The notes under the pieces were generated by a model that searched no databases, was not told the DNA's origin, and saw nothing but the letters and a program-made list of their open reading frames with translations. Positions 1-5,701 of a DNA stretch of 6,406 nucleotides are shown here, piece by piece. Position 1 is the first letter of the stretch. Every line of letters starts with the position of its first letter. The position numbers were made by a program, and so were the translations under genes. Origin of the DNA: an uncultured beta proteobacterium (GTDB lineage Bacteria; Pseudomonadota; Gammaproteobacteria; Burkholderiales; Burkholderiaceae_C); the NCBI GenBank assembly GCA_903859265.1, contig CAIOLZ010000169.1, forward strand, positions 1 to 6,406, written 5' to 3'.

Positions 1-95
1 AGTGAAGGATCCTTGGGATCGAGATTCGTAAATTGGCTTTTGATCTTGGCCTGTAATTCCGAGAAATCGATAGAGGTGGAAAGCTTAGTTGCCAT
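1..95 (-). CDS. pilO: Type IV pilus inner-membrane component PilO, N-terminal fragment
   Basis: Only the first 31 codons are present; the gene continues past the left edge. The visible protein starts MATKLSTSIDFSELQAKIK and continues QFTNLDPKDPS, a charged cytoplasmic N-terminus of the kind found before the membrane helix of betaproteobacterial PilO. In the family, PilO is a bitopic inner-membrane protein that heterodimerises with PilN and links the cytoplasmic PilM ring to PilP/PilQ in the type IV pilus machine. The ATG lies 11 nt after the pilN stop codon, so it should be the third gene of a pilMNO operon. The ribosome-binding site is weak (GGTAAAGA just upstream), which suggests translation partly coupled to pilN. 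The call rests on position and the short N-terminal match; the membrane helix and periplasmic ferredoxin-like domain are not in the window. Confidence 0.85.
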   Translation of the reverse strand, partial: MATKLSTSIDFSELQAKIKSQFTNLDPKDPS

Positions 96-106
96 TTTCT
101 TTACCG

Positions 107-760
107 CTATTTCTTGGCCGATGTGACGCTGGCTGCTGCGGAGGGAACGCTCGCAACACCGGATGCAGCACTTGCCGGGGCAGATGGCTTTTCAGCTTCA
201 CTGGACCGCACCAATTTGACACGGATCACGAAGTTTGCCACCCGCTTTTGCTCCCGAGGTGATATCGCCAAACTACCAGAAACAATTTCCACCAACTCAG
301 GTTTTGCAAACCAAGGTGTGTTGTTGGATAGATTGCGAAGCAATTCGGATACCCGCTCGTTGGACTGCGCCGTGCCGGTGAGCGTCACGGACTGGTCAAG
401 CTGCACCATCTTGGACAGGAACACACCATCGGGCAGTTGTTTAACCAACTCTGTCAGCAAATGAACCGGCAAGTTGCGGTCCGACTGGAGGTCTTCCACC
501 GCTTGTTGCCGGGCGCGCAGCGCGGCAATTTCACCTTCCAGGCCAGCGATTTCGGTAATTTGTCCGTCCAGCTTTTTGACTTCCGCGGCAATAACGTCGT
601 TTGAACTTTTTTGTACCGAAATGGCAGCCTCGTACCAAAGAAAAATCGCGCCAGCAATCAGTCCACCCAGCAACGCCGCGAAACCCAACGAAACATTAAA
701 GATATCCTTGCGACGCTTACGGGCTGCTTCGCGGTGAGGCAGCAGGTTAATCAGTATCAC
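107..760 (-). CDS. pilN: Type IV pilus inner-membrane protein PilN (GTG start)
   Basis: Predicted 217-residue bitopic inner-membrane protein of the type IV pilus alignment complex. The mature start is ILINLLPHREAARKRRK. The INLLP segment (residues 4-8) is the known PilM-binding motif of the family and lies in the cytoplasm, followed by a basic stretch, one membrane helix (about residues 22-43), a likely coiled coil (about 45-85) and a periplasmic PilN domain (about 95-185). The last 30 residues are an Ala/Ser/Pro-rich, low-complexity tail ending SAKK. I chose the GTG at 758-760 over an in-frame GTG 10 codons upstream because it gives the canonical N-terminus, follows a GGAGG site by 8 nt, and overlaps the pilM stop as GTGA, a classic translational-coupling arrangement. 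PilN pairs with PilO through the periplasmic domains and recruits PilM. Identification is firm. Confidence 0.95.
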   Translation of the reverse strand: MILINLLPHREAARKRRKDIFNVSLGFAALLGGLIAGAIFLWYEAAISVQKSSNDVIAAEVKKLDGQITEIAGLEGEIAALRARQQAVEDLQSDRNLPVHLLTELVKQLPDGVFLSKMVQLDQSVTLTGTAQSNERVSELLRNLSNNTPWFAKPELVEIVSGSLAISPREQKRVANFVIRVKLVRSSEAEKPSAPASAASGVASVPSAAASVTSAKK

Positions 761-1836
761 TGTGTAAACCTCCGCAAGGCCAATCCGCACGAGGTCAGGT
801 ATGAAGGCGCTTCACGCGTCATTTTCTTCAACCGGATACCGTCTCCTATTTCCATTCCATCAAACGGATTGAGCAAACTGCAGGGAAACGACGTGTGCTG
901 CGTTATCGCGGCGGTCAAACCCGGCAGCGCTGCCGAGCCGCCGGCCAACATGATGTAGTCCACCTTGTTGTGCGGTGTGCTTGTGAAGAAAAATTGCAAA
1001 GCGCGACCGAGTTCCTGAACCATCGTATCGATAAAGGGTTTCAGTACCGTGGCCTCATAGTCTTCCGGCAATTCACCACTGCGCTTTTTGGATTCTGCCT
1101 CTTCAGCGGAAAACCCATATTGACGCACAATCAACTGGGTCAGTTGCGCGCCGCCAAAAGCCTGGTCACGGTCGTACAAAACCTCATCGTCCCGCATCAC
1201 CTGCATGCTGGTGGTCAGCGACCCGATTTCAAACAACGCAACAATCAGGCCTTGACCTTTATTGGGAAGGTTTTCTATCAACCTCCCAGCCGCCAGCCGA
1301 GATGCGTAGGACTCCACATCGACCACAACCGGATTAAGACCAGCCGCTTCCGCCAGCCCCTGAATATCCTGTACTTTTTCCCGTCGAGATGCCGCAAGGA
1401 GCACTTCGATATCACCCGCTGACGTCGAACTAGGGCCGATCACGCAAAAATCCAGACTCACCTCATCCAGAGGAAAGGGTATGTATTGATTGGCCTCGCT
1501 CTCAACCTGAATTTCCAACTCCTGGTCCGTCATGCCTCCCGGCAAGATGATCTTTTTCGTGATCACCGCCGAAGGTGGTAGGGCCATCGCCACATTCTTG
1601 GTTTTGGTGCCGCTCTTTTTCACAAGTCGGCGCAAAGCCTCTGCGACTTCGTCGAATTTTTCGATGTTGCCATCGGATATCCAGCCACGCTCAAGTGGCT
1701 CAATAGCACAACGCTCAAGCACGAGATTGCCAGCTTTATCGCGACCCAACTCGACCAGTTTTACACCTGACGAGCTGATATCTACCCCAAGCAATGGCGC
1801 TGGCTGGCTACTGAAAAGCGACCCCAATGAGATCAA
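757..1836 (-). CDS. pilM: Type IV pilus assembly protein PilM, actin-like ATPase (TTG start)
   Basis: Predicted 359-residue cytoplasmic actin-fold protein that binds the PilN N-terminus and forms the cytoplasmic ring of the type IV pilus machine. Visible landmarks are a phosphate-1-type loop GVDISSSGVK (about residues 17-26), the SHS2-type segment including LPPSAVITKKIILPG and EANQYIPFPLDEVSLDF (about 86-131), a phosphate-2-like strand ALFEIGSLTTS (about 200-210; family members often have Asp where this has Glu), a segment YDRDQAFGGAQLTQ (about 221-234), and an adenosine-type motif LAGGSAALPGL (about 297-307). The start is inferred as TTG at 1834-1836, giving the family-like N-terminus ISLGSLFSSQPAPLLGVD and following an AGGGGA site by 5 nt. 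An in-frame TTG 11 codons upstream (1869) lacks these supports. It is the first gene of the visible pil operon, overlaps pilN by 4 nt and is divergent from mrcA, a common arrangement in beta- and gammaproteobacteria. Confidence 0.94.
   Translation of the reverse strand: MISLGSLFSSQPAPLLGVDISSSGVKLVELGRDKAGNLVLERCAIEPLERGWISDGNIEKFDEVAEALRRLVKKSGTKTKNVAMALPPSAVITKKIILPGGMTDQELEIQVESEANQYIPFPLDEVSLDFCVIGPSSTSAGDIEVLLAASRREKVQDIQGLAEAAGLNPVVVDVESYASRLAAGRLIENLPNKGQGLIVALFEIGSLTTSMQVMRDDEVLYDRDQAFGGAQLTQLIVRQYGFSAEEAESKKRSGELPEDYEATVLKPFIDTMVQELGRALQFFFTSTPHNKVDYIMLAGGSAALPGLTAAITQHTSFPCSLLNPFDGMEIGDGIRLKKMTREAPSYLTSCGLALRRFTQ
769..773 (-). promoter_or_regulatory. Ribosome-binding site of pilN
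   Basis: The minus strand reads GGAGG here, 8 nt before the GTG at 760. It lies inside the pilM 3' end, and with the GTGA start/stop overlap it decides the pilN start. Confidence 0.7.
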
Positions 1837-1841
1837 AACCG

Positions 1842-1847
1842 TCCCCT
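1842..1847 (-). promoter_or_regulatory. Ribosome-binding site of pilM
   Basis: The minus strand reads AGGGGA, 5 nt before the TTG at 1836. This is the main nucleotide evidence for a TTG initiation codon at that position rather than the upstream in-frame TTG. Confidence 0.5.
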
Positions 1848-1892
1848 GTATTAGTCTTGCGCTGGGCAATGGATACTTAAGATTTCACTTCA

Positions 1893-1909
1893 ATGCTATC
1901 AGTAAGCAT
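1893..1909. repeat. 17-bp imperfect inverted repeat in the pilM/mrcA gap
   Basis: ATGCT at 1893-1897 and AGCAT at 1905-1909 form 5-bp arms around a 7-nt centre, with one further symmetric pair inside. It overlaps the candidate pilM -10 box, where an operator would sit. The arms are short, so chance is a real alternative. Confidence 0.3.
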
Positions 1910-1921
1910 GTTGTCCCGCAA
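1893..1921 (-). promoter_or_regulatory. Candidate sigma70 promoter for the pilMNO operon
   Basis: On the minus strand TTGCGG (1921-1916) and TAGCAT (1898-1893) are separated by 17 nt. They match 3 of 6 and 4 of 6 consensus positions. Transcription would begin near 1886, giving a leader of about 50 nt before the pilM TTG. Spacing and position are right but the hexamers are weak, so this is only the best candidate in the gap. Confidence 0.2.
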
Positions 1922-2072
1922 AGGTTTTTTCGGTTTCGCCAATTTTTTAGCGTTGTCAAAAGCAGACGTTTTGCAGGCGATTGACGGCCAAAATCCAGCA
2001 TCGATTGGTTTGCCAACGGTTCGGGCAACAATGCGGTAGTCGAACACGAGAAGCGCACGCAAGCCGAATTTT

Positions 2073-2078
2073 TATAAT
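2073..2078 (+). promoter_or_regulatory. Candidate -10 box of the mrcA promoter
   Basis: A perfect TATAAT lies 27-32 nt before the mrcA ATG. Transcription would start near 2085, leaving a leader of about 20 nt. No good -35 hexamer is visible 16-18 nt upstream (the sequence there is near gaagcg), so the promoter is incomplete by consensus and may be weak or activator-dependent. Confidence 0.4.
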
Positions 2079-2104
2079 TCCAGTGCTACACAACCAGCCA
2101 CTTT

Positions 2105-4486
2105 ATGCCATCCACCCCGCCCCCGGACCCGAAACCGAGCGTCAGTCCCAAGTCCAAGCCACCACGTTTGCACTGGTTCGTAAAGATTCTTCTATGGTGC
2201 GCTGGTCTCTGCCTGGCGGGCGCTTTGTCGATTCTGATCTTTGTCGGCATCGCGCTATCGGTAGCCTATCCCAATCTGCCAGACATCTCGGACCTGTCGG
2301 ATTACCGGCCCAAATTGCCGTTACGCATTTTTGCCAGTGACGGCACGATGATTGGTGAATTTGGGGAGGAGCGGCGCCACCTTACGCCCATCAATGAAAT
2401 CCCCAAGATCATGTCAAATGCCGTTCTGGCGGTCGAAGATGCACGCTTTTATCAGCACGGCGGTGTGGATTACGTCGGGATGGTTCGCGCCGGATTTGCC
2501 AATTTGGGCCGGGCCAAAAGTCAGGGGGCGTCCACTATCACGATGCAGGTCGCGCGCAATGTTTACTTGTCCTCGGAGAAGACTTTCACGCGGAAAATTT
2601 ACGAGATCCTGCTCACCTTCAAGCTGGAGCATTTGCTGACCAAGGACCAAATCCTTGAGATCTACATGAACCAGATTTTTTTGGGCAACCGCGCCTACGG
2701 TTTTGCAGCAGCCTCGGAAATTTACTTTGGAAAACCGCTGAAAGACATTTCGATCGCTGAAGCTGCGATGCTGGCCGGTCTGCCCAAAGCGCCTTCGGCT
2801 TACAACCCGATCAGCAACCCAAAACGCGCCAAGTCACGCCAGCTGTACATCATTGACCGGATGCTGGAAAACGGCTTCATTACCGATAAGGAAGCCGAAA
2901 AAGCCAAGGCGGAAGAATTGAAGGTCAAGTCCGGCCCCAGCACCGAGGATATTCACGCGGAATACGTCGCTGAGATGGTCCGTCAGCTGGTCTATTCCCA
3001 GTATGGGGACGAAACTTACACACGGGGATTGAACGTCTATACGACGCTCAATGCTGCCGAGCAGGATGCCGCCTACAAATCCTTGCGACGGGGGATCATG
3101 GATTTTGAACGGCGCCAGATTTACCGCGGCCCCGAGAAATTTATTACCTTGCCCACCAATGCGCAGGACGCCGAAGACGCGATTCTCGAAGTGCTTGACG
3201 AGCATCCCGACAACGGCGATCTGATGTCGGCCGTGGTCACGTTTGCAGACGCCAAGAAAATCAAAGCTGTTCGCCAATCGGGTGAAGAGGTGGAAATTGT
3301 CGGTGACGGTCTCAAGCCGGCGCAATCGGGCCTGTCTGACAAGGCGCCACCCAACATCAAAATCAGGCCGGGTGCAGTCATCCGCGTTTCCAAACTTGCA
3401 AAGGGCGGATGGGAAATCACCCAATTGCCGGAGGTTGAGGGAGCTTTCGTTGCGGTTGATCCGCGCGACGGCTCCATCCGCGCTTTGGTAGGTGGCTTCG
3501 ATTTTTCCAAGAACAAATTCAACCATGTCACCCAGGCGTGGCGGCAGCCGGGTTCGAGTTTCAAACCCTTCATCTATTCCGCGGCACTAGAAAAAGGCTT
3601 CACGCCTTCCACTGTGATCAACGATGCGCCGCTTTTCTTTGATGCCGGCGTCACCGGAGGACAGCCTTGGGAGCCCAAAAACTACGACGGCGCCTACGAA
3701 GGCCCCATGACTTTACGGCGTGGATTGGCAAAGTCGAAGAACATGATCTCGATTCAGATACTGCAGTCTATCGGCACCCATTACGCACAAGACTGGATCA
3801 GCAAATTCGGCTTTGACCCGGAAAAACATCCGCCTTATCTGACTATGGCCTTGGGCGCGGGGTCGGTTACGCCCATGCAGATGGCTACGGCCTACTCGGT
3901 GTTTGCCAATGGTGGTTACCGTGTCAACCCCTGGATCATCACCAAAATCGGCGAACAGCGCGGCAAAGTATTGGTCGAGACTCACCCGCCCGTACTCGAC
4001 GAAAACGCGCGTGCAATTGATGAACGCAATGCATTCATGATGTGCAGCCTGTTGCAGGAAGTCACGCGGTCAGGCACTGCGGCGAAAGCCCAGGCAACCC
4101 TCAAGCGCCCCGACCTTTACGGCAAGACCGGAACCACCAACGACTCCCTGGACGCCTGGTTTGCCGGCTTCCAGCCGACGATTACCGCCGTCACCTGGAT
4201 TGGTTACGACACACCCAGAAAACTTGGCGACCGCGAAACCGGGGGCGGATTGAGCTTACCGGTCTGGATCAGTTTTATGGAAACCGCACTCAAAGGCGTG
4301 CCGGTCATGGAACCCGCAGCTCCGGAGGGCGTGGTGCGGGTTGATAACGAGTGGTATTACGACGAATTCTCCAAGGGCGCCGGTGTTGTGGGTCTGAACT
4401 CGGGTAACAAATCCGATCCGTCCAAACCGCAACCGCTGCCAGAAGCCGACGAAAAGAAAAAAATCATGGACTTGTTTAAGAACTAA
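2105..4486 (+). CDS. mrcA: Penicillin-binding protein 1A, bifunctional transglycosylase/transpeptidase
   Basis: Full-length class A PBP of 793 residues that polymerises lipid II into glycan strands and cross-links them in the periplasm. A Pro-rich cytoplasmic tail (1-20) is followed by a signal-anchor helix (about 25-54). The GT51 glycosyltransferase domain has its catalytic Glu111 in EDARFYQHGG, GASTITMQVARN (141-152), Glu185 in ILEIYMNQIFLG, and EIYFGK (205-210). An OB-like insert (about 330-445) leads to the transpeptidase domain, with catalytic Ser484 in the SxxK box SSFK (484-487), the SxN box SKN (544-546) and the KTG box KTGTT (674-678). All catalytic motifs are intact. The C-terminus is Lys/Asp-rich and ends IMDLFKN. 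No clear Shine-Dalgarno sequence precedes the ATG at 2105, but the start gives a family-like N-terminus. It is divergent from the pil operon and convergent with cyaY (23-nt gap). The synonym ponA is common in this lineage. Confidence 0.97.
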   Translation: MPSTPPPDPKPSVSPKSKPPRLHWFVKILLWCAGLCLAGALSILIFVGIALSVAYPNLPDISDLSDYRPKLPLRIFASDGTMIGEFGEERRHLTPINEIPKIMSNAVLAVEDARFYQHGGVDYVGMVRAGFANLGRAKSQGASTITMQVARNVYLSSEKTFTRKIYEILLTFKLEHLLTKDQILEIYMNQIFLGNRAYGFAAASEIYFGKPLKDISIAEAAMLAGLPKAPSAYNPISNPKRAKSRQLYIIDRMLENGFITDKEAEKAKAEELKVKSGPSTEDIHAEYVAEMVRQLVYSQYGDETYTRGLNVYTTLNAAEQDAAYKSLRRGIMDFERRQIYRGPEKFITLPTNAQDAEDAILEVLDEHPDNGDLMSAVVTFADAKKIKAVRQSGEEVEIVGDGLKPAQSGLSDKAPPNIKIRPGAVIRVSKLAKGGWEITQLPEVEGAFVAVDPRDGSIRALVGGFDFSKNKFNHVTQAWRQPGSSFKPFIYSAALEKGFTPSTVINDAPLFFDAGVTGGQPWEPKNYDGAYEGPMTLRRGLAKSKNMISIQILQSIGTHYAQDWISKFGFDPEKHPPYLTMALGAGSVTPMQMATAYSVFANGGYRVNPWIITKIGEQRGKVLVETHPPVLDENARAIDERNAFMMCSLLQEVTRSGTAAKAQATLKRPDLYGKTGTTNDSLDAWFAGFQPTITAVTWIGYDTPRKLGDRETGGGLSLPVWISFMETALKGVPVMEPAAPEGVVRVDNEWYYDEFSKGAGVVGLNSGNKSDPSKPQPLPEADEKKKIMDLFKN

Positions 4487-4509
4487 GTCTCAGTCCGTGT
4501 CACCAGAAA

Positions 4510-4836
4510 CTACGGAAATACAAGGGCAGCACCGCTCTGAGCGGTTGCGTTACGGGTCAATTCAGCAAAAAATTCACCGGGCCCTTTGGTATCACGCCAT
4601 TGGCCGTCGCTGAACCGGTAGTGGTAACCGCCGGACTTGGCGGCCATCCAGATCTCGTGCAAGGGCTTTTGCATGTTGATGATGATTTGGGATTTATTAC
4701 TGAAACTCAGCGTCACCATCCCGCCTACACGCTGGTTATCAATGTCAACATCGAGCTCTGCGTTGATGCGGTCGCAAGCCGCCTCAACGGATTGGAGCAG
4801 TGCCTCAGCGCGGTCAAGAAATTCAGAGTCGGTCAT
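4510..4836 (-). CDS. cyaY: Frataxin homologue, iron donor/regulator protein CyaY
   Basis: Complete 108-residue frataxin-family protein, the usual length for bacterial CyaY. The N-terminal helix is acidic (TDSEFLDRAEALLQSVEAA), with further acidic residues in ELDVDIDN, consistent with the iron-binding ridge. The family signature lies at about residues 49-72: SQIIINMQKPLHEIWMAAKSGGYHY, with the conserved Q-K/E-P-L-x-x-IW core, followed by FSDGQWRDTKGPGEFF. In the family, CyaY binds iron and modulates the cysteine desulfurase IscS during iron-sulfur cluster assembly in the cytoplasm. The ATG has no obvious Shine-Dalgarno sequence. The gene is divergent from lptM with 12 nt between start codons, so its promoter must lie inside the lptM reading frame; a TAAAAT on the minus strand at 4872-4867 is a possible -10 box. 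cyaY next to lptM is a recurrent proteobacterial pairing. Confidence 0.95.
   Translation of the reverse strand: MTDSEFLDRAEALLQSVEAACDRINAELDVDIDNQRVGGMVTLSFSNKSQIIINMQKPLHEIWMAAKSGGYHYRFSDGQWRDTKGPGEFFAELTRNATAQSGAALVFP
4531..4545. repeat. Perfect 15-bp inverted repeat at the 3' end of cyaY
   Basis: The sequence ACCGCTCTGAGCGGT is a perfect palindrome around one central base, 45-59 nt past the mrcA stop and inside the last codons of cyaY. As RNA it would form a 5-bp GC-rich stem with a 5-nt loop. There is no U-run on either side, so it is not a standard intrinsic terminator, although it is the only hairpin of note between the convergent genes. Confidence 0.45.
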
Positions 4837-4842
4837 TAGAAT
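4837..4842 (+). promoter_or_regulatory. Candidate -10 box of lptM at leaderless spacing
   Basis: TAGAAT (5 of 6 to TATAAT) occupies positions -12 to -7 relative to the A of the lptM ATG. Initiation 7 nt downstream would fall on that A, giving a leaderless mRNA. The would-be -35 (TCAAGA at 4814-4819) is poor, and the only purine-rich stretch upstream (GGA at 4843-4845) is too close to the ATG for a normal ribosome-binding site. Confidence 0.25.
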
Positions 4843-4848
4843 GGAAGC

Positions 4849-5043
4849 ATGTTAAAAAGCTGGCAAATTTTAGTCATCGGCTCTGCCCTGGCTTGGGTCG
4901 CCATAACACTGGAGGGCTGCGGGCAATCGGGGCCTCTTTTTTTGCCGCCGGTCATTCCTGCCAAAGCCACCGCACAAAAAGTCCAGAATCCAGCTTCCGC
5001 GCCGGTCCCAACCAGTAATGGCACCGGCGAACCCAAACCGTGA
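4849..5043 (+). CDS. lptM: LptM-type small outer-membrane lipoprotein (YifL/LppL family)
   Basis: Complete 64-residue lipoprotein precursor. A short n-region with one lysine and a hydrophobic stretch (about residues 6-21) lead to a lipobox LEGC, so lipid-modified Cys24 would become residue 1 of a 41-residue mature protein. The segment after it, GCGQSGPLFLPP, is the hallmark of this family (typically CGQKGPLYLP). The remainder is Pro/Ala/Lys-rich and probably disordered. In Escherichia coli LptM stabilises and promotes oxidative maturation of the LPS translocon component LptD; transfer of that role here is inference. The gene is divergent from cyaY. Its stop codon is 1 nt from the msrQ stop on the opposite strand. 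It usually precedes lysA, which is not present here. The ATG lacks a well-spaced Shine-Dalgarno sequence. Confidence 0.88.
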   Translation: MLKSWQILVIGSALAWVAITLEGCGQSGPLFLPPVIPAKATAQKVQNPASAPVPTSNGTGEPKP

Positions 5044-5044
5044 G

Positions 5045-5701
5045 TCAGCGGCGCTTTGCCACAAGGTACCTTTGCAAACGCCAACCCAGCAACACGCTGA
5101 GGATGGCTGCGTAAACCGCCACTTCGGCAAAATTGTGCTTACCTGCGCGCATCCAGAAAAAATGCAGGATCGCCAGACCCGCGATGCCATACACCAGCCG
5201 ATGCAACCACTGCCACCGTTTGGCACCCAGCGCTTTGATGGCCCGATTAAAGGAGGTTAATGCCAAAGGCGTCAACAGAACCAGCGCGCTGAAGCCCACC
5301 AGAATAAAGGGCCGCTTCGCTATGTCTTTGGCGATCTGTACCAAATCAAACCCCATGTCGAACCAAGCATATGCCAACAGGTGCAACACCGCATAGAAAT
5401 AGACGAACAGCCCCGCCATGCGACGAAACCGCGCCAGTGACGGGATGCCAAAAACCGTTCGCAACGGTGTGATTGCCAATACCAGGCACAGGGCGCGCAG
5501 GGTCCAGTCGCCTGTCGATCGGATCAGTGCCTCCGCGGGATTGGCACCGAGGTTGTCCGATGCAGCAGCATAAAAGAGCCATGCTGCTGGCAGCAAAGAT
5601 ACAACCCACCAAACTGGTTTTGAAATACCGCTGGCCAGCCAACGGGTGGCAACCGCCTTCACAGCCAAATCAGTAGAACTTTTTGAGGTCCATACCAGCA
5701 T
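5045..5701 (-). CDS. msrQ: Haem-binding membrane subunit MsrQ of the periplasmic methionine sulfoxide reductase
   Basis: Predicted 218-residue integral membrane protein, formerly YedZ, of the ferric reductase-like transmembrane family. About six hydrophobic helices are visible (residues near 31-47, 68-82, 97-113, 131-148, 168-184 and 193-208). Three conserved histidines suit b-haem ligation: His107 in YAVLHLLAY, and His167 and His180 in WQWLHRLVYGIAGLAILHFFW. In the family, MsrQ passes electrons from the quinone pool or a cytosolic flavin reductase to periplasmic MsrP. It lies directly downstream of msrP, as expected for an msrPQ operon. The start is uncertain. The ATG at 5701 has a GGGG stretch 7 nt upstream but overlaps msrP by 32 nt; a TTG at 5668 and a GTG at 5662 just after the msrP stop would give shorter N-termini closer to typical family length, but lack a Shine-Dalgarno sequence. 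Confidence 0.92.
   Translation of the reverse strand: MLVWTSKSSTDLAVKAVATRWLASGISKPVWWVVSLLPAAWLFYAAASDNLGANPAEALIRSTGDWTLRALCLVLAITPLRTVFGIPSLARFRRMAGLFVYFYAVLHLLAYAWFDMGFDLVQIAKDIAKRPFILVGFSALVLLTPLALTSFNRAIKALGAKRWQWLHRLVYGIAGLAILHFFWMRAGKHNFAEVAVYAAILSVLLGWRLQRYLVAKRR

Noticed and set aside
200..213. Possible loss of function in PilM from Glu in place of Asp in its phosphate-2 strand (protein residues; genomic location is within 757-1836)
   Set aside because: The change is conservative, the rest of the actin-like fold is intact, and FEIG may be the normal form in this lineage.
1954..1959. Perfect TTGACA on the minus strand upstream of pilM
   Set aside because: No -10-like hexamer lies 16-18 nt downstream (the sequences are AAACCG, GAAACC and AACCGA), so it is not a convincing promoter on its own.
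1532..1984. 150-codon plus-strand open frame opposite pilM
   Set aside because: It lies mostly antisense to a well-supported pilM, has no recognisable domain, and its composition follows from the opposite codons.
1981..1986. TTGACG on the plus strand as a -35 for mrcA
   Set aside because: At 17-nt spacing the next hexamer is ATTGGT, a poor -10, and the clear TATAAT at 2073 is much too far away to pair with it.
1877..2062. 61-codon minus-strand open frame in the pilM/mrcA gap
   Set aside because: No ribosome-binding site, no recognisable motif, and it covers the place where the pil promoter should be. I would not call it a gene without conservation evidence.
2834..3526. 230-codon minus-strand open frame inside mrcA
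   Set aside because: It is wholly antisense to the catalytic part of PBP1a, with no ribosome-binding site or family features; it is a shadow frame.
4841..4855. ATG at 4841 upstream of lptM (MEAC then stop)
   Set aside because: A four-codon frame overlapping the real start out of frame; too short, and no evidence that it is a regulatory upstream frame.
5251..5262. AGGAGG followed by ATG on the plus strand, resembling a strong translation start
   Set aside because: It opens only a 10-codon frame antisense to msrQ, and the bases are explained by the conserved MsrQ codons for LTSFN. The matching CCUCCUUU in msrQ mRNA resembles the 16S anti-Shine-Dalgarno but is likely coincidental.
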